Below, in pieces: positions 33,681-42,971 of a stretch of 64,000 nt of DNA; within the stretch, counting starts at the first letter, position 1; the number at the start of each line of letters is the position of its first letter. The notes under the pieces are model-generated. The model ran no database searches, was not told where the DNA came from, and saw only the letters and a program-made list of their open reading frames with translations. A program made the position numbers and the translations under genes. The stretch spans positions 806,001-870,000 of the forward strand of contig CP119310.1 of NCBI GenBank assembly GCA_029203185.1, given 5' to 3'. Source of the stretch: Candidatus Chryseobacterium colombiense. Lineage in GTDB: Bacteria; Bacteroidota; Bacteroidia; Flavobacteriales; Weeksellaceae.

Positions 33681-36370
33681 AGTTCCTCAATAAAATCATT
33701 CACGAATTATTAGCTCAGAGTTCTGACCTTTCTGAGTTTAATATCGTGTTGCCTGGAAAACGTCCCATCGTTTTTATCAGAAGAATATTAGAGGAAAATA
33801 ATTATTCAGGTTTTTTACCCAACTTTTTTACGGTAGAAGAGCTTATCAATCAAATTGCTGACAAACAACTTATTCAGGGGATTTCTCTGTGGCTTTTTGC
33901 TTTTGATGTCTATAAAAGTCTTAATCTTATTCCAAGAGACAATTTTTCGGATTTTTTGAAATGGTTTCCGACTTTACAGAAGGACTGGGATGATATCCTA
34001 AAGTTCTCGGACGGTGATCAGGCTGTTTTGCAGTATATGTTTGACGAAGAAAGGATTAAAGACTGGGCACAGAATCTGGGTGAAGATGATGATGTTCCTA
34101 GAAAAAAATTCCTCAATTTCTGGAAGAATATGAATGTTTTCCTCCCGGTTTTGAAACAGAAATTACAAGAAAAAAACTGGGCGACTTCAGGAATGATCCA
34201 CGAAACGGCAAAAGCCGAAATTGATGCTTTTGCTAAAAATACGAAAGAAAAGTTTGTGTTTTGCGGGTTCAATGCCTTTACTCCTGTCGAAGAGAAGCTG
34301 GTAAGAAGCCTCTTACAATGGAACAAAGGGCAATGCTTCTTTCAGGCCGATCATTATTATTTTGATGATGAAAGGCAGGAAGCCGGAAAATTTTTACGAA
34401 ACCATAAAACATGGAAAGAGTTCAATGATCACAGAGCTTTTAACTGGATCGAAGATGATTTTAATCAACCAAAAAATATAAAAGTATATGAAGTTTCAGG
34501 AAATATTACCCAAACCAAGGTATTGCCTGAAATTTTTAAGGAAATAGAAAATAAAACCTATTCCAATACCGCAGTCGTTCTGTTGGACGAAAATTTGCTT
34601 CCTGCAAGCCTGGATGTCATGCATGGAGTTCAGAATCTGAATATTACGATGGGATTTCCTTTAAAAAACCTGTCATTTTCCAATGCTGTAAAACAACTTT
34701 TTTACTTACAAAAACAACTTGAAAAAAACAAGTCTTCTTACTACTACCGTGATGTTTTTCCCATTCTTGAAGAACTTCCGAAATCTGTCGAAGACGAATT
34801 GATTATTAATCAGTTCAAAGCGAAAATAGAAGAGCGGAATATTGTTTATATATCAAGAAAACTATTGCAGGAACTGTTAGGAGAATTGTCATATTACAAT
34901 TTGCTTCAGAAAGCAGATTCTACAGCTGTTTATCTGGATTCCCTTATTGATTTCTGTAAGCAGGTAAAATGGCTGGAAATAGATGATATTCAATACGAAA
35001 ACGTATCTCACTTTGAGAATTCTTTTAGGATTATAAAAAACCAGTTGAGTCCGTATGATTTTGAAATCACGATGGAAACACTGGAGATTTTAATTAATCA
35101 GCACATCAATTCTGAGAGTATAGATTTCCAGGGAGAACCGTTAAGAGGACTTCAGATCATGGGACTTCTGGAAACCCGTTTATTGAATTTTGAGAATGTG
35201 ATTCTTCTTTCTGTCAATGAAGGGAAACTGCCGCTCGGAAACTCTCAGAACACCTATATTCCGTTTGATATCAGAAAGTTTTTTGATCTTCATACCTTTT
35301 TAGAGAATGATAGTATTTATGCGTATCATTTCTATCGTTTAATTCAGGATGCTCAGAATGTACATTTATTGTTTAATGCCTTAAGTTCGGGAGTGAATTC
35401 AGGAGAAAAGAGCAGGTTTATCACTCAGATCGAAATGGAGAGTTCTCATAAGATTGAATACTTGATCATAGAGAATTCATCTGAACCGATTATTACCGAA
35501 CCAATTGAATTTACTAAAACACCTATCGTTCTGGAACGGCTTGAAAAATGGAAAGAAAAAGTTTCTGCTTCTCACCTCACAAGTTATCTGTATAATCCGG
35601 TTGATTTCTATCTTTCCAAGATTTTGAACACTTCCGAAAATGATGAAATTGAAGAAGAATTATCGGTTAAAAATTATGGAAATCTGGTGCATTATACCCT
35701 TCAAGAAGTATATGAGGTTTTAAAAGGTAAAGTGTTAAAAGAAAATGATTTAAAAGATTCAATTAAACAAATAGATAAATATATTGAAATTGCTATTGAT
35801 AAGCTAAAACATCAACCGGAATTCTATGAAAAAGGAATGAATTTCATTCACAAAGCTATTGCTAAAAAAGTGATTGAAAGCATTCTGAATTACGATCTTG
35901 ATTTAGTTAAAAACGGAAATAAACTTGAAATTCTTGATATTGAAAAACGGTTTGAAAATGTAGATTTTTATCTCGATGAATCAGAGAAAATCTCGTTTTT
36001 CGGATTTATTGACCGTATCGACCGATTAAACGGAACGCTGAGAATTATCGATTATAAAACAGCCAAAATTAAAAATCTGATCGTAAAAATTGATCAGGAT
36101 AATGCTAGTGAATATTTTCATAACAGCGACCGGAAACAGGCATTGCAGCTGTGTATTTATCAATATGTTGTACAGAATCTTCCTGAGTTTTGGGGACTTC
36201 CGATAGAAACCGGGATTTGGAGTTTTGCCGAAGCTAAAAAAGGAGTCGTTTCCTTACAGTTTGAAAAAGGAGATATTGATGATGCAATGAAATCTATAAA
36301 AAGTTTGATTGAAGAAATTCTGAATCCGAATATTAATTTTGTTGAGGAAATTAAAAGCTATTCAAATTAG
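33677..36370 (+). CDS. PD-(D/E)XK nuclease of AddB/RecB-nuclease type
   Basis: The 897-residue protein begins with a TTG at 33677 inside the preceding stop; an in-frame stop at 33668-33670 rules out an earlier start, and no Met occurs until about residue 115, after the conserved KFLNKIIHELL and LPGKRPIVFIRRIL. The first part resembles an inactivated helicase domain (AddB-like). The C-terminal nuclease core has GFIDRIDR (D779), IIDYKTAK (D792, K794) and the RKQALQLCIYQY motif. The four cysteines that ligate an Fe-S cluster in AddB are not seen. It probably repairs double-strand breaks with an AddA-type helicase encoded elsewhere. Confidence 0.85.
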   Translation: MKFLNKIIHELLAQSSDLSEFNIVLPGKRPIVFIRRILEENNYSGFLPNFFTVEELINQIADKQLIQGISLWLFAFDVYKSLNLIPRDNFSDFLKWFPTLQKDWDDILKFSDGDQAVLQYMFDEERIKDWAQNLGEDDDVPRKKFLNFWKNMNVFLPVLKQKLQEKNWATSGMIHETAKAEIDAFAKNTKEKFVFCGFNAFTPVEEKLVRSLLQWNKGQCFFQADHYYFDDERQEAGKFLRNHKTWKEFNDHRAFNWIEDDFNQPKNIKVYEVSGNITQTKVLPEIFKEIENKTYSNTAVVLLDENLLPASLDVMHGVQNLNITMGFPLKNLSFSNAVKQLFYLQKQLEKNKSSYYYRDVFPILEELPKSVEDELIINQFKAKIEERNIVYISRKLLQELLGELSYYNLLQKADSTAVYLDSLIDFCKQVKWLEIDDIQYENVSHFENSFRIIKNQLSPYDFEITMETLEILINQHINSESIDFQGEPLRGLQIMGLLETRLLNFENVILLSVNEGKLPLGNSQNTYIPFDIRKFFDLHTFLENDSIYAYHFYRLIQDAQNVHLLFNALSSGVNSGEKSRFITQIEMESSHKIEYLIIENSSEPIITEPIEFTKTPIVLERLEKWKEKVSASHLTSYLYNPVDFYLSKILNTSENDEIEEELSVKNYGNLVHYTLQEVYEVLKGKVLKENDLKDSIKQIDKYIEIAIDKLKHQPEFYEKGMNFIHKAIAKKVIESILNYDLDLVKNGNKLEILDIEKRFENVDFYLDESEKISFFGFIDRIDRLNGTLRIIDYKTAKIKNLIVKIDQDNASEYFHNSDRKQALQLCIYQYVVQNLPEFWGLPIETGIWSFAEAKKGVVSLQFEKGDIDDAMKSIKSLIEEILNPNINFVEEIKSYSN

Positions 36371-36400
36371 CCTTTCTTTCGGTACACTATAAAAAACTGT

Positions 36401-36504
36401 TTGTCATTCTGAATATAAACCGAAGGGTTTACGAACGCAGTTCAGAAGTGGAGTGAAGAATCTTTATCCTTTTTGCAGAGATTCCTCCTCTGTCGGAATG
36501 ACAG
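36401..36504. repeat. REP-like intergenic palindrome, copy with insert
   Basis: The outer arms TTGTCATTCTGA and TCGGAATGACAG pair. Inner words are GAAGAATCTTT and AGAGATTCCTCCTCTGTCGG. A short stretch (AACCGAAGGGTTTACGAACG) sits in the left arm. The same outer word and the GAAGAATCT/AGATTCTTC core recur at 49172-49253, so this is a dispersed repeat, not a terminator. Confidence 0.75.
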
Positions 36505-36523
36505 CGTGTATAAAATTAACAAT

Positions 36524-36557
36524 AAAAAAGCCTTAGAGAAATTTCTAAGGCTTTTTT
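36524..36557. terminator. Bidirectional terminator
   Basis: AAAAAAGCCTTAGA and TCTAAGGCTTTTTT are perfect 14-base arms around GAAATT between convergent genes ending at 36370 and 36580. Confidence 0.88.
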
Positions 36558-36579
36558 ATTTCATAGATTTCTCTAGGTT

Positions 36580-37758
36580 CTAGAAAGCGTTAATTCCTGT
36601 AATATCTAGTCCTGTAATCAACAAGTGAACATCATGTGTTCCTTCGTAAGTAATGACAGACTCAAGGTTTGCAGCGTGTCTCATCATCGGGAATTCTCCC
36701 ATAATTCCCATTCCTCCAAGGATCTGACGAGATTCTCTTGCAATATCAATAGCCATTTTTACATTGTTTCTTTTGGCCATAGAAATCTGAGCAGGAGTTG
36801 CTTTATGAGCATTTTTAAGGTTTCCTAACTGCAGACAAAGCAATTGAGCTTTCGTAATTTCAGTTAAGAATTCAGCCAGCTTTTTCTGTTGCAGCTGGTA
36901 AGATCCGATTGGTTTTCCGAATTGTTTTCTTTCTTTCGAATACTGAACAGCTGTACAATAGCAGTCAATTGCAGCTCCGATTACTCCCCAGGAAATTCCA
37001 TATCTTGCTGAATTCAGACAAGATAAAGGTCCTTTCAATCCTGTGACTCCCGGAAGTAAATTTTCCTTTGGAACTTTCACATCATTGAAAACCAGTTCAC
37101 CTGTTTTTGAAGCTCTCAAACTCCATTTATTATGCGTTTCCGGAGTGGTGAAACCTTCCATTCCTCTTTCAACGATCAATCCCTGAACTTTCCCTTCTTC
37201 ATTTTTAGCCCAGACTACAGCAATATCGCAAAGCGGAGAGTTGGTGATCCACATTTTAGCACCATTTAAAAGATAATGATCTCCCATATCTTTAAAATAG
37301 GTTTCCATAGAACCTGGATCTGAACCGTGATTAGGCTCAGTTAACCCAAAAGAACCGATCATTTCTCCGGATGCCAGTTTGGGAAGGTATTTCTTTTTTT
37401 GTTCTTCAGAACCGAATTCATTGATCGGGAACATGACTAAAGAACTCTGTACAGAAGCGGCAGAACGTACAGCAGAATCTCCTCTTTCCAGTTCCTGCAT
37501 AATCAAACCGTAAGAAATCTGATCAAGCCCTGAACCTCCATACTCAACCGGAATATAAGGACCCAATGCTCCAGCTTTTCCCAATTCTCTCATTAAGCCG
37601 GGAATATCTGTATGATTTTGTGCAGCATGATCAATCTGTGGCATTACAAAACTCTCTACCCATTCTCTTATCGATTGGCGTATAAGTTTGTGTTCTTCGG
37701 TAAGTAAAGCATCTATTCCATAGTAATCAGGAATGGATGTAAGAGGATAATATGACAT
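36580..37758 (-). CDS. Glutaryl-CoA dehydrogenase-like acyl-CoA dehydrogenase
   Basis: The 392-residue flavoenzyme resembles glutaryl-CoA dehydrogenase more than other acyl-CoA dehydrogenases: RSAASVQSSLVM, GSFGLTEPNHGSDPGSME, AKMWITNSPL, CLNSARYGISWGV, and the C-terminal VITYEGTHDVHLL all match that subfamily. The catalytic base would be E372. An Arg (R98) is placed where the glutaryl-CoA carboxylate-binding Arg lies. It would oxidise and decarboxylate glutaryl-CoA to crotonyl-CoA in lysine or tryptophan breakdown, reducing ETF. It is a single-gene unit with its own terminator. Confidence 0.9.
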   Translation of the reverse strand: MSYYPLTSIPDYYGIDALLTEEHKLIRQSIREWVESFVMPQIDHAAQNHTDIPGLMRELGKAGALGPYIPVEYGGSGLDQISYGLIMQELERGDSAVRSAASVQSSLVMFPINEFGSEEQKKKYLPKLASGEMIGSFGLTEPNHGSDPGSMETYFKDMGDHYLLNGAKMWITNSPLCDIAVVWAKNEEGKVQGLIVERGMEGFTTPETHNKWSLRASKTGELVFNDVKVPKENLLPGVTGLKGPLSCLNSARYGISWGVIGAAIDCYCTAVQYSKERKQFGKPIGSYQLQQKKLAEFLTEITKAQLLCLQLGNLKNAHKATPAQISMAKRNNVKMAIDIARESRQILGGMGIMGEFPMMRHAANLESVITYEGTHDVHLLITGLDITGINAF

Positions 37759-37868
37759 TGTAATTTAATTTTTCTAAAAATAATACTTTTCACTATTCCA
37801 GAGAAATTTTTTTTAATGCCTTATGATAATTGATTTTTTTGACCTAATTTGAATCAAAATTTACTGAA

Positions 37869-38663
37869 TTACTCATCATCTTCTTTATCATTTGAAATAG
37901 GATACTGATTGGCTGAATTATGAACCTTACTTTTGAATTTGTACAGATAAGGAGCTTTGTTTGCAGAGCCATCATACAATTTTTCGAGCCTGTCAAGGAT
38001 GTTAAGGCTCAGTATTTTACGCTGAAAATTGTTCCTTCTGAATTTTTCCCCTAAAATGGTTTCATAGAGAGACTGCAAGTCTTTCATGGTAAATTTCTCA
38101 GGAAGCAAGTTACTGGCTGCAACTTCAGTATTGATGTTCATTCTAAGATATTCAAGACCCGTTTCTATAATCCTGTCGTGGTCAAATGCCATCTGAGGGA
38201 GTTTATTCACTTCAAACCATTCACAGGTTTCGTTAAAAGCATCCGGGAAAGTATTAGCAAGGGAAAAGTCAATCAAACTGCAATATCCCACTGTAATGAA
38301 TCTTTGAAAAATCCAGTGATCTTTAGGAATTTCGATGCCTTTATTCTGAAGCAAAATCTGATGTACATTATTTTCAGTACGGTCAATTCTTCCAAAAGTG
38401 TGAAACTGTTTCAGGAAAATGTCTTTAAGATGTGTTCTTTCATATAAAACACGTGCTGCAGCTTCTCTCAGATCTTCATCATTAAATACAAATCCGCCCG
38501 GAAGTGACCACAGATTGAGATCATGATACTTCAGTAGCAATACTTTCAGGATATTATTATGAAAACCAAATATGGTGCAATCTACAGATACATGAGCCAC
38601 AAAGTCTTTTGTATCAATAAGTTCCTGAAGGTTTTGTTTGTTTTTTGTGTCTTTGATTTTCAT
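37869..38663 (-). CDS. Nudix-fold transcription regulator, NrtR/AraR-like
   Basis: The 264-residue protein joins a Nudix domain (about residues 20-150) to a winged-helix domain (about 170-240; DLQSLYETILGEKFRRNNFQRKIL is the typical DNA-binding segment). In the Nudix box, from G57, the expected pattern G-x5-E-x7-R-E-U-x-E-E-x-G-U is broken: E72 is V, the second Glu at 76 is R, and the Gly at 78 is H. Catalysis is therefore unlikely and ligand sensing likely. Such regulators control sugar catabolism genes in Bacteroidota. It is co-transcribed with the MFS gene and divergent from the glucan PUL. Confidence 0.85.
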   Translation of the reverse strand: MKIKDTKNKQNLQELIDTKDFVAHVSVDCTIFGFHNNILKVLLLKYHDLNLWSLPGGFVFNDEDLREAAARVLYERTHLKDIFLKQFHTFGRIDRTENNVHQILLQNKGIEIPKDHWIFQRFITVGYCSLIDFSLANTFPDAFNETCEWFEVNKLPQMAFDHDRIIETGLEYLRMNINTEVAASNLLPEKFTMKDLQSLYETILGEKFRRNNFQRKILSLNILDRLEKLYDGSANKAPYLYKFKSKVHNSANQYPISNDKEDDE

Positions 38664-38679
38664 GGTAGTAAAAATAAAA

Positions 38680-39873
38680 TTATTTTTCTAATGTTTTTCT
38701 ACTGATACTAAAATACAGTAAACTTATTGAAATTAAAACGAGTACAGCAAATAAAATATAGACTGAATAATAGTTTAGCAGTTGGTTGTTGAATAAGATT
38801 GACATCATAATAGAACTGACAGAGCTTCCTAAAGATGAAAAAATAACGACTAAGGAAGTAAAAATATTCACTTTCTCCTTATCAACACGGGTAATCATTT
38901 TTGAATTGATAACAGGGTAGAGCGGTGATAAAAAGAGGCCGATAACAGGAAATAAAAACAATAATATTTTTGAATTTCCCTCGCCTAGAAACTGAATGCC
39001 AATAATGATTAACAATACTGAAACAATCAGTATAAGGCATAAAATATAATACTTTGACAAAGTAAATCTATGGATAATATTGGATGTAATCATTCTTCCT
39101 GCATAAGAGAAAAGAGCCAGAAAAGATGAAGCCTGAAGTGCAAAAAATGAATTGACTTTCAAATGGTTTTTATAAAATGAAGGTAGCCAGGAATTAAAAC
39201 TCTGTTCAACAAAAACGATTGAAAACAGAACGAACAAAAAGGTAAGAATGAAAGGACTAACAAACGTTGAAAGCTCTTTAATAAGATTTTCCTTATTTTT
39301 TTTTATCGGTTCGGAAATTTCAAGTCTTGAAAATAGAAAAATAGTGATGGCTGATAAAACAGAAATCATTACAAATCCAAATTTCCAAAATTGAGAGAAC
39401 TGACTTGAGATGAGCCATCCAAATCCTGTGTTTACTACAAAAATACCAATCATAAACGAAGCTTCTACGCTATTCATGGTTTTTGCCAAGGATTTTTCAT
39501 CAGAAATATTGTTACGAATCACTCCGAATACACATATTTTACCGATGGCAAAACAGGTTCCGATAATGGCAAACCAAAGCTTATAAAACCAGAATACCTC
39601 TACAAAAGGTAAAATAAGCGAACAAATTCCTACAATGCTTAATGCCAAAATCAATGATTTTTTTGTTCCGAATTTGCTGATAAAGTTAACGGCGAAAAGT
39701 GAAATAAGAGCAACCGGAATATCTTTAAATGACTCCAGAAATCCCAGCTTATCATACGTGATTTTCGCCTCGGAAAGCTGTAAAATCACAATGCCCATGC
39801 AGTTTAAAACCATCGAGAAAATCAGGAAAGTTAGTTTTAAGGGAAGGGATATTTTTGAGAGCTTGGTCGTCAT
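38680..39873 (-). CDS. MFS transporter, probable sugar carrier
   Basis: The 397-residue inner-membrane protein has about 12 hydrophobic helices and a central charged loop near residue 185 (SEPIKKNKENLIKE), as in the major facilitator superfamily. The positively charged loop between helices 2 and 3 (KFGTKKS) is the weak counterpart of the MFS motif A. The substrate is not readable from sequence. Its place beside a beta-glucan PUL and a Nudix sugar regulator suggests glucose or an oligosaccharide breakdown product (inference). It precedes the regulator by 16 bases in one minus-strand operon. Confidence 0.8.
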   Translation of the reverse strand: MTTKLSKISLPLKLTFLIFSMVLNCMGIVILQLSEAKITYDKLGFLESFKDIPVALISLFAVNFISKFGTKKSLILALSIVGICSLILPFVEVFWFYKLWFAIIGTCFAIGKICVFGVIRNNISDEKSLAKTMNSVEASFMIGIFVVNTGFGWLISSQFSQFWKFGFVMISVLSAITIFLFSRLEISEPIKKNKENLIKELSTFVSPFILTFLFVLFSIVFVEQSFNSWLPSFYKNHLKVNSFFALQASSFLALFSYAGRMITSNIIHRFTLSKYYILCLILIVSVLLIIIGIQFLGEGNSKILLFLFPVIGLFLSPLYPVINSKMITRVDKEKVNIFTSLVVIFSSLGSSVSSIMMSILFNNQLLNYYSVYILFAVLVLISISLLYFSISRKTLEK

Positions 39874-40018
39874 TTTAGGGATTTATTTTGTTCTGTTTTA
39901 TAAAAATTCAAGGTTTATTTTAAGAAAAATTATGCCTTTGAAGTCCCAAAAATAAACGAAATATTAAAATAGTTATTAATAAAATGTTAATTATTTAAAA
40001 AAAAATATATTTTTATTG

Positions 40019-40031
40019 TCTCAATTTGAGA
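40019..40031 (+). promoter_or_regulatory. Palindromic operator candidate upstream of susC
   Basis: TCTCAA-T-TTGAGA is a perfect odd palindrome ending 19 bases before the susC ATG, in the 177-base divergent gap. It is a candidate site for the adjacent Nudix winged-helix regulator. No clean TAnnTTTG box is seen in this gap. Confidence 0.4.
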
Positions 40032-40050
40032 ATTAAAAAACTAACTGTAT

Positions 40051-42960
40051 ATGAATGTAAAAATATCAAGAAGTTTAGGGCTGGTTGCAGTACTGTATTT
40101 TACTGCTAACTTCAGTGCTCAAAACACCAAGAAAGACACTCTTCCCAAAGAGCAGAAAATTGAGGAAGTAGTAATGATCGGTTATGGTACTCAGAAGAAG
40201 AGTAATGTGACGGGTGCAATCTCCAGTATTAAAGCCAGTGATATTGAAAATGCTCCTGCAGCGGGAAGACCAGAACAGGTACTTCAGGGTAGAGCTGCTG
40301 GTGTCAGTGTAATTTCAAATTCTGGGCAACCGGGTAGTGCTCCTACCGTTCGTGTGCGTGGTATTACAAGTTTTGGTGCAGGAAGCAATGATCCGCTTTG
40401 GGTAGTAGACGGAATTGTAGTAGATAATATCGGATGGCTGAGTCAGTCTGATATTGAAGGAATGGAAATCTTAAAAGATGGAGCTTCTGCTGCAATTTAT
40501 GGTGTTTCTGCTGCAAAAGGAGTAGTTCTTATCACCACTAAAAAAGGATCAAAAGGAAGAATGAATCTTTCATATAATGGTTTCTTTGGCGTAGGAAGTG
40601 CGGCTAGAAAATTAAATTTACTAAATGCAACGCAGTATGCAACGATTATGAATGAAGCCAATGCTAATGATGGAAAAGCTGCGATGTTTCCCAATCCTGG
40701 TGCTTTAGGAGCGGGAACGGACTGGCAAAAACAAATTTTCAATACAGCGCAAAGACAGTCTCATGAATTTAGCATCAGTGGAGGAAATGATAAGTCTACA
40801 TTTTTTACTTCATTCGGATATTATGATCAGGAAGGTATTGTAATGAGAGATATTTCAAATTACAAAAGACTTAATGCAAGATTCAATTCAACCCATAAAG
40901 TTTTTGAGTTCTTAACGATAGGACAAACTTTTGCATATACTCACGTAAAAGCGCAAGGAATAAATGATAATAATGAGTTTGGAGGGCCTTTGAGCTCTGC
41001 CATTAATTTAGATCCTACAACACCTGTTGTTGTTGATAATATTTCTAGTCAGCCTTTTCCGAGTGATTATACAAACAATGCCAATATTATAAGAGATCCC
41101 AATGGGAACCCATATGGAATTTCGCATTACGTAAGTAAAGAGATGACAAATCCTTTGGCATTTCAGGAAACTCAAAGAGGAAGATACAGATGGTCTGATG
41201 ATATTATTGCAAATGTTTTTGGAGACTGGAAAATTGATAAAAACTTCAATTTTAAATCAAGTATGAATGGAAAGCTTTCTTATTGGGGAAATCAGGCTTT
41301 TACACCAAAATCATATTTAAGTTCTGCTAATTCTAACTCTACAAATAATTTATTTAGAGAAATTCAAAGAAAATTTGAATGGAATACAGAGAATACGCTT
41401 ACATACCATAATAAGTTTGGTTTACATAATTTAAACGTTTTATTAGGTCAAGGATATTATGAGTATAATATTTCTTACGGACAAAATACAACATATAAAA
41501 ATCTTCCGACAAATAACTGGCAAGAAGCATCGTTCAATTTTGATATTGCGCCATCTGATAAAACATCAAATGCATGGGATGGAAAACAAACACACAAAGC
41601 TTCTTATTTTGCTAGAGTAGTATATGATTATGATAATAGATATCTTTTTACAGGTACAATCCGTAGAGACGGATCCTCTAAGTTCGGGCGAAATAACCAT
41701 TGGGGAAACTTTCCGGCAATGTCTTTAGGTTGGAACGTTTCTAATGAAAATTTCTGGCCTGAAAATAATGTTGTAAATAGCTTTAAATTAAGAGGAGGAT
41801 ATGGTGTTTTAGGTAATGATGCCATTGCAGATTTCCAGTTTGCAAACTTCTTGGTGGCTGGAAGCAACTATACTTTTGGGGATAACATCATCCACGTTGG
41901 ATATGCACCAAGTACTTTGGAAAACCCTGATCTAAAATGGGAAAGAACATCACAATTCAATATTGCTGCAGATCTTAAGATTTTAAGAAATTTCGATTTG
42001 AGTGTAGATGTTTACAGAAAGAAAAGTACCGATATATTAAGACAGGTTGAAGTTCCTGGATATTTAGGGTTGATTAATAATCCATGGAGAAATATTGGGG
42101 ATATGAATAATGACGGAGTAGAGGTAACTCTTGGATACAAAAAGAATTGGGGGGATTTTGGGATTTCAGCAAATGGTAATTTTGCCTATTTGAAAAATGA
42201 AATTACCCGATTAGAAGGAGGTAAAGAATATGTAAATTTTGCTTCATTCCAAACTCTTGGTACAGTTTCCAGACTGCAGGTTGGACAATCTTATGGTTCT
42301 TTCTACGGATATCAAAATCTTGGTATTTTCCAGAACCAGGCAGAAATTGATGCCTATAGAAATTCTAGTGGAGGGTTGGTTCAAGCAAATGCTAAACCAG
42401 GTGACTTTAAAAGATTAGATGCAAACGGAGATGGGAAGATCGATGAAAATGACTATGTAAATCTTGGTAATTCAGTGCCAAAATATACGTTTGGGTTTAC
42501 TCTAAATATGAATTATAAGAATTTTGATGTGATGGTATTTGCACAAGGACAAGCCGGCAATAAGATTTTCCAGGGATTAAGAAGACTTGATATTCCTGAA
42601 GCTAACTATCAGACTGCTATTCTTGACCGTTGGACAGGTGAAGGTACATCAAATACTATTGCAAGACTTACAAAAGATGATCCTAATCAAAACTATACCA
42701 GAATGTCTGATTATTATCTTCAAAAAGGAGATTATCTACGTTTAAAATTGGTTCAGATAGGATATACTCTTTCTAAAGATGTGGCAAAAACTATCGGAGC
42801 TTCTAAAATAAGATTTTATGTAACAGGAGAAAACCTTGTAACCTTTACAAAATATACAGGTTACGATCCTGAAATTGCAGGTGGTGATACATTTGGTATT
42901 GACAGAGCTTACTACCCACAAGCAAGAACTTTCCTTTTTGGTGCTAATGTTCAATTTTAA
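40051..42960 (+). CDS. SusC-like TonB-dependent outer-membrane transporter
   Basis: The 969-residue protein imports oligosaccharides across the outer membrane with energy from TonB. It has a signal peptide (ends ANFSAQ). A short linker then leads straight into the plug (KIEEVVMIGYGTQKKSNVTG, residues about 37-56, then VRVRGITSFG and PLWVVDGI), and the barrel follows. The usual N-terminal carboxypeptidase-regulatory-like domain of about 90 residues is missing. It ends in a barrel strand (ARTFLFGANVQF) with terminal Phe. It pairs with SusD 11 bases downstream. Confidence 0.95.
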   Translation: MNVKISRSLGLVAVLYFTANFSAQNTKKDTLPKEQKIEEVVMIGYGTQKKSNVTGAISSIKASDIENAPAAGRPEQVLQGRAAGVSVISNSGQPGSAPTVRVRGITSFGAGSNDPLWVVDGIVVDNIGWLSQSDIEGMEILKDGASAAIYGVSAAKGVVLITTKKGSKGRMNLSYNGFFGVGSAARKLNLLNATQYATIMNEANANDGKAAMFPNPGALGAGTDWQKQIFNTAQRQSHEFSISGGNDKSTFFTSFGYYDQEGIVMRDISNYKRLNARFNSTHKVFEFLTIGQTFAYTHVKAQGINDNNEFGGPLSSAINLDPTTPVVVDNISSQPFPSDYTNNANIIRDPNGNPYGISHYVSKEMTNPLAFQETQRGRYRWSDDIIANVFGDWKIDKNFNFKSSMNGKLSYWGNQAFTPKSYLSSANSNSTNNLFREIQRKFEWNTENTLTYHNKFGLHNLNVLLGQGYYEYNISYGQNTTYKNLPTNNWQEASFNFDIAPSDKTSNAWDGKQTHKASYFARVVYDYDNRYLFTGTIRRDGSSKFGRNNHWGNFPAMSLGWNVSNENFWPENNVVNSFKLRGGYGVLGNDAIADFQFANFLVAGSNYTFGDNIIHVGYAPSTLENPDLKWERTSQFNIAADLKILRNFDLSVDVYRKKSTDILRQVEVPGYLGLINNPWRNIGDMNNDGVEVTLGYKKNWGDFGISANGNFAYLKNEITRLEGGKEYVNFASFQTLGTVSRLQVGQSYGSFYGYQNLGIFQNQAEIDAYRNSSGGLVQANAKPGDFKRLDANGDGKIDENDYVNLGNSVPKYTFGFTLNMNYKNFDVMVFAQGQAGNKIFQGLRRLDIPEANYQTAILDRWTGEGTSNTIARLTKDDPNQNYTRMSDYYLQKGDYLRLKLVQIGYTLSKDVAKTIGASKIRFYVTGENLVTFTKYTGYDPEIAGGDTFGIDRAYYPQARTFLFGANVQF

Positions 42961-42971
42961 TTAAAAGAAAA

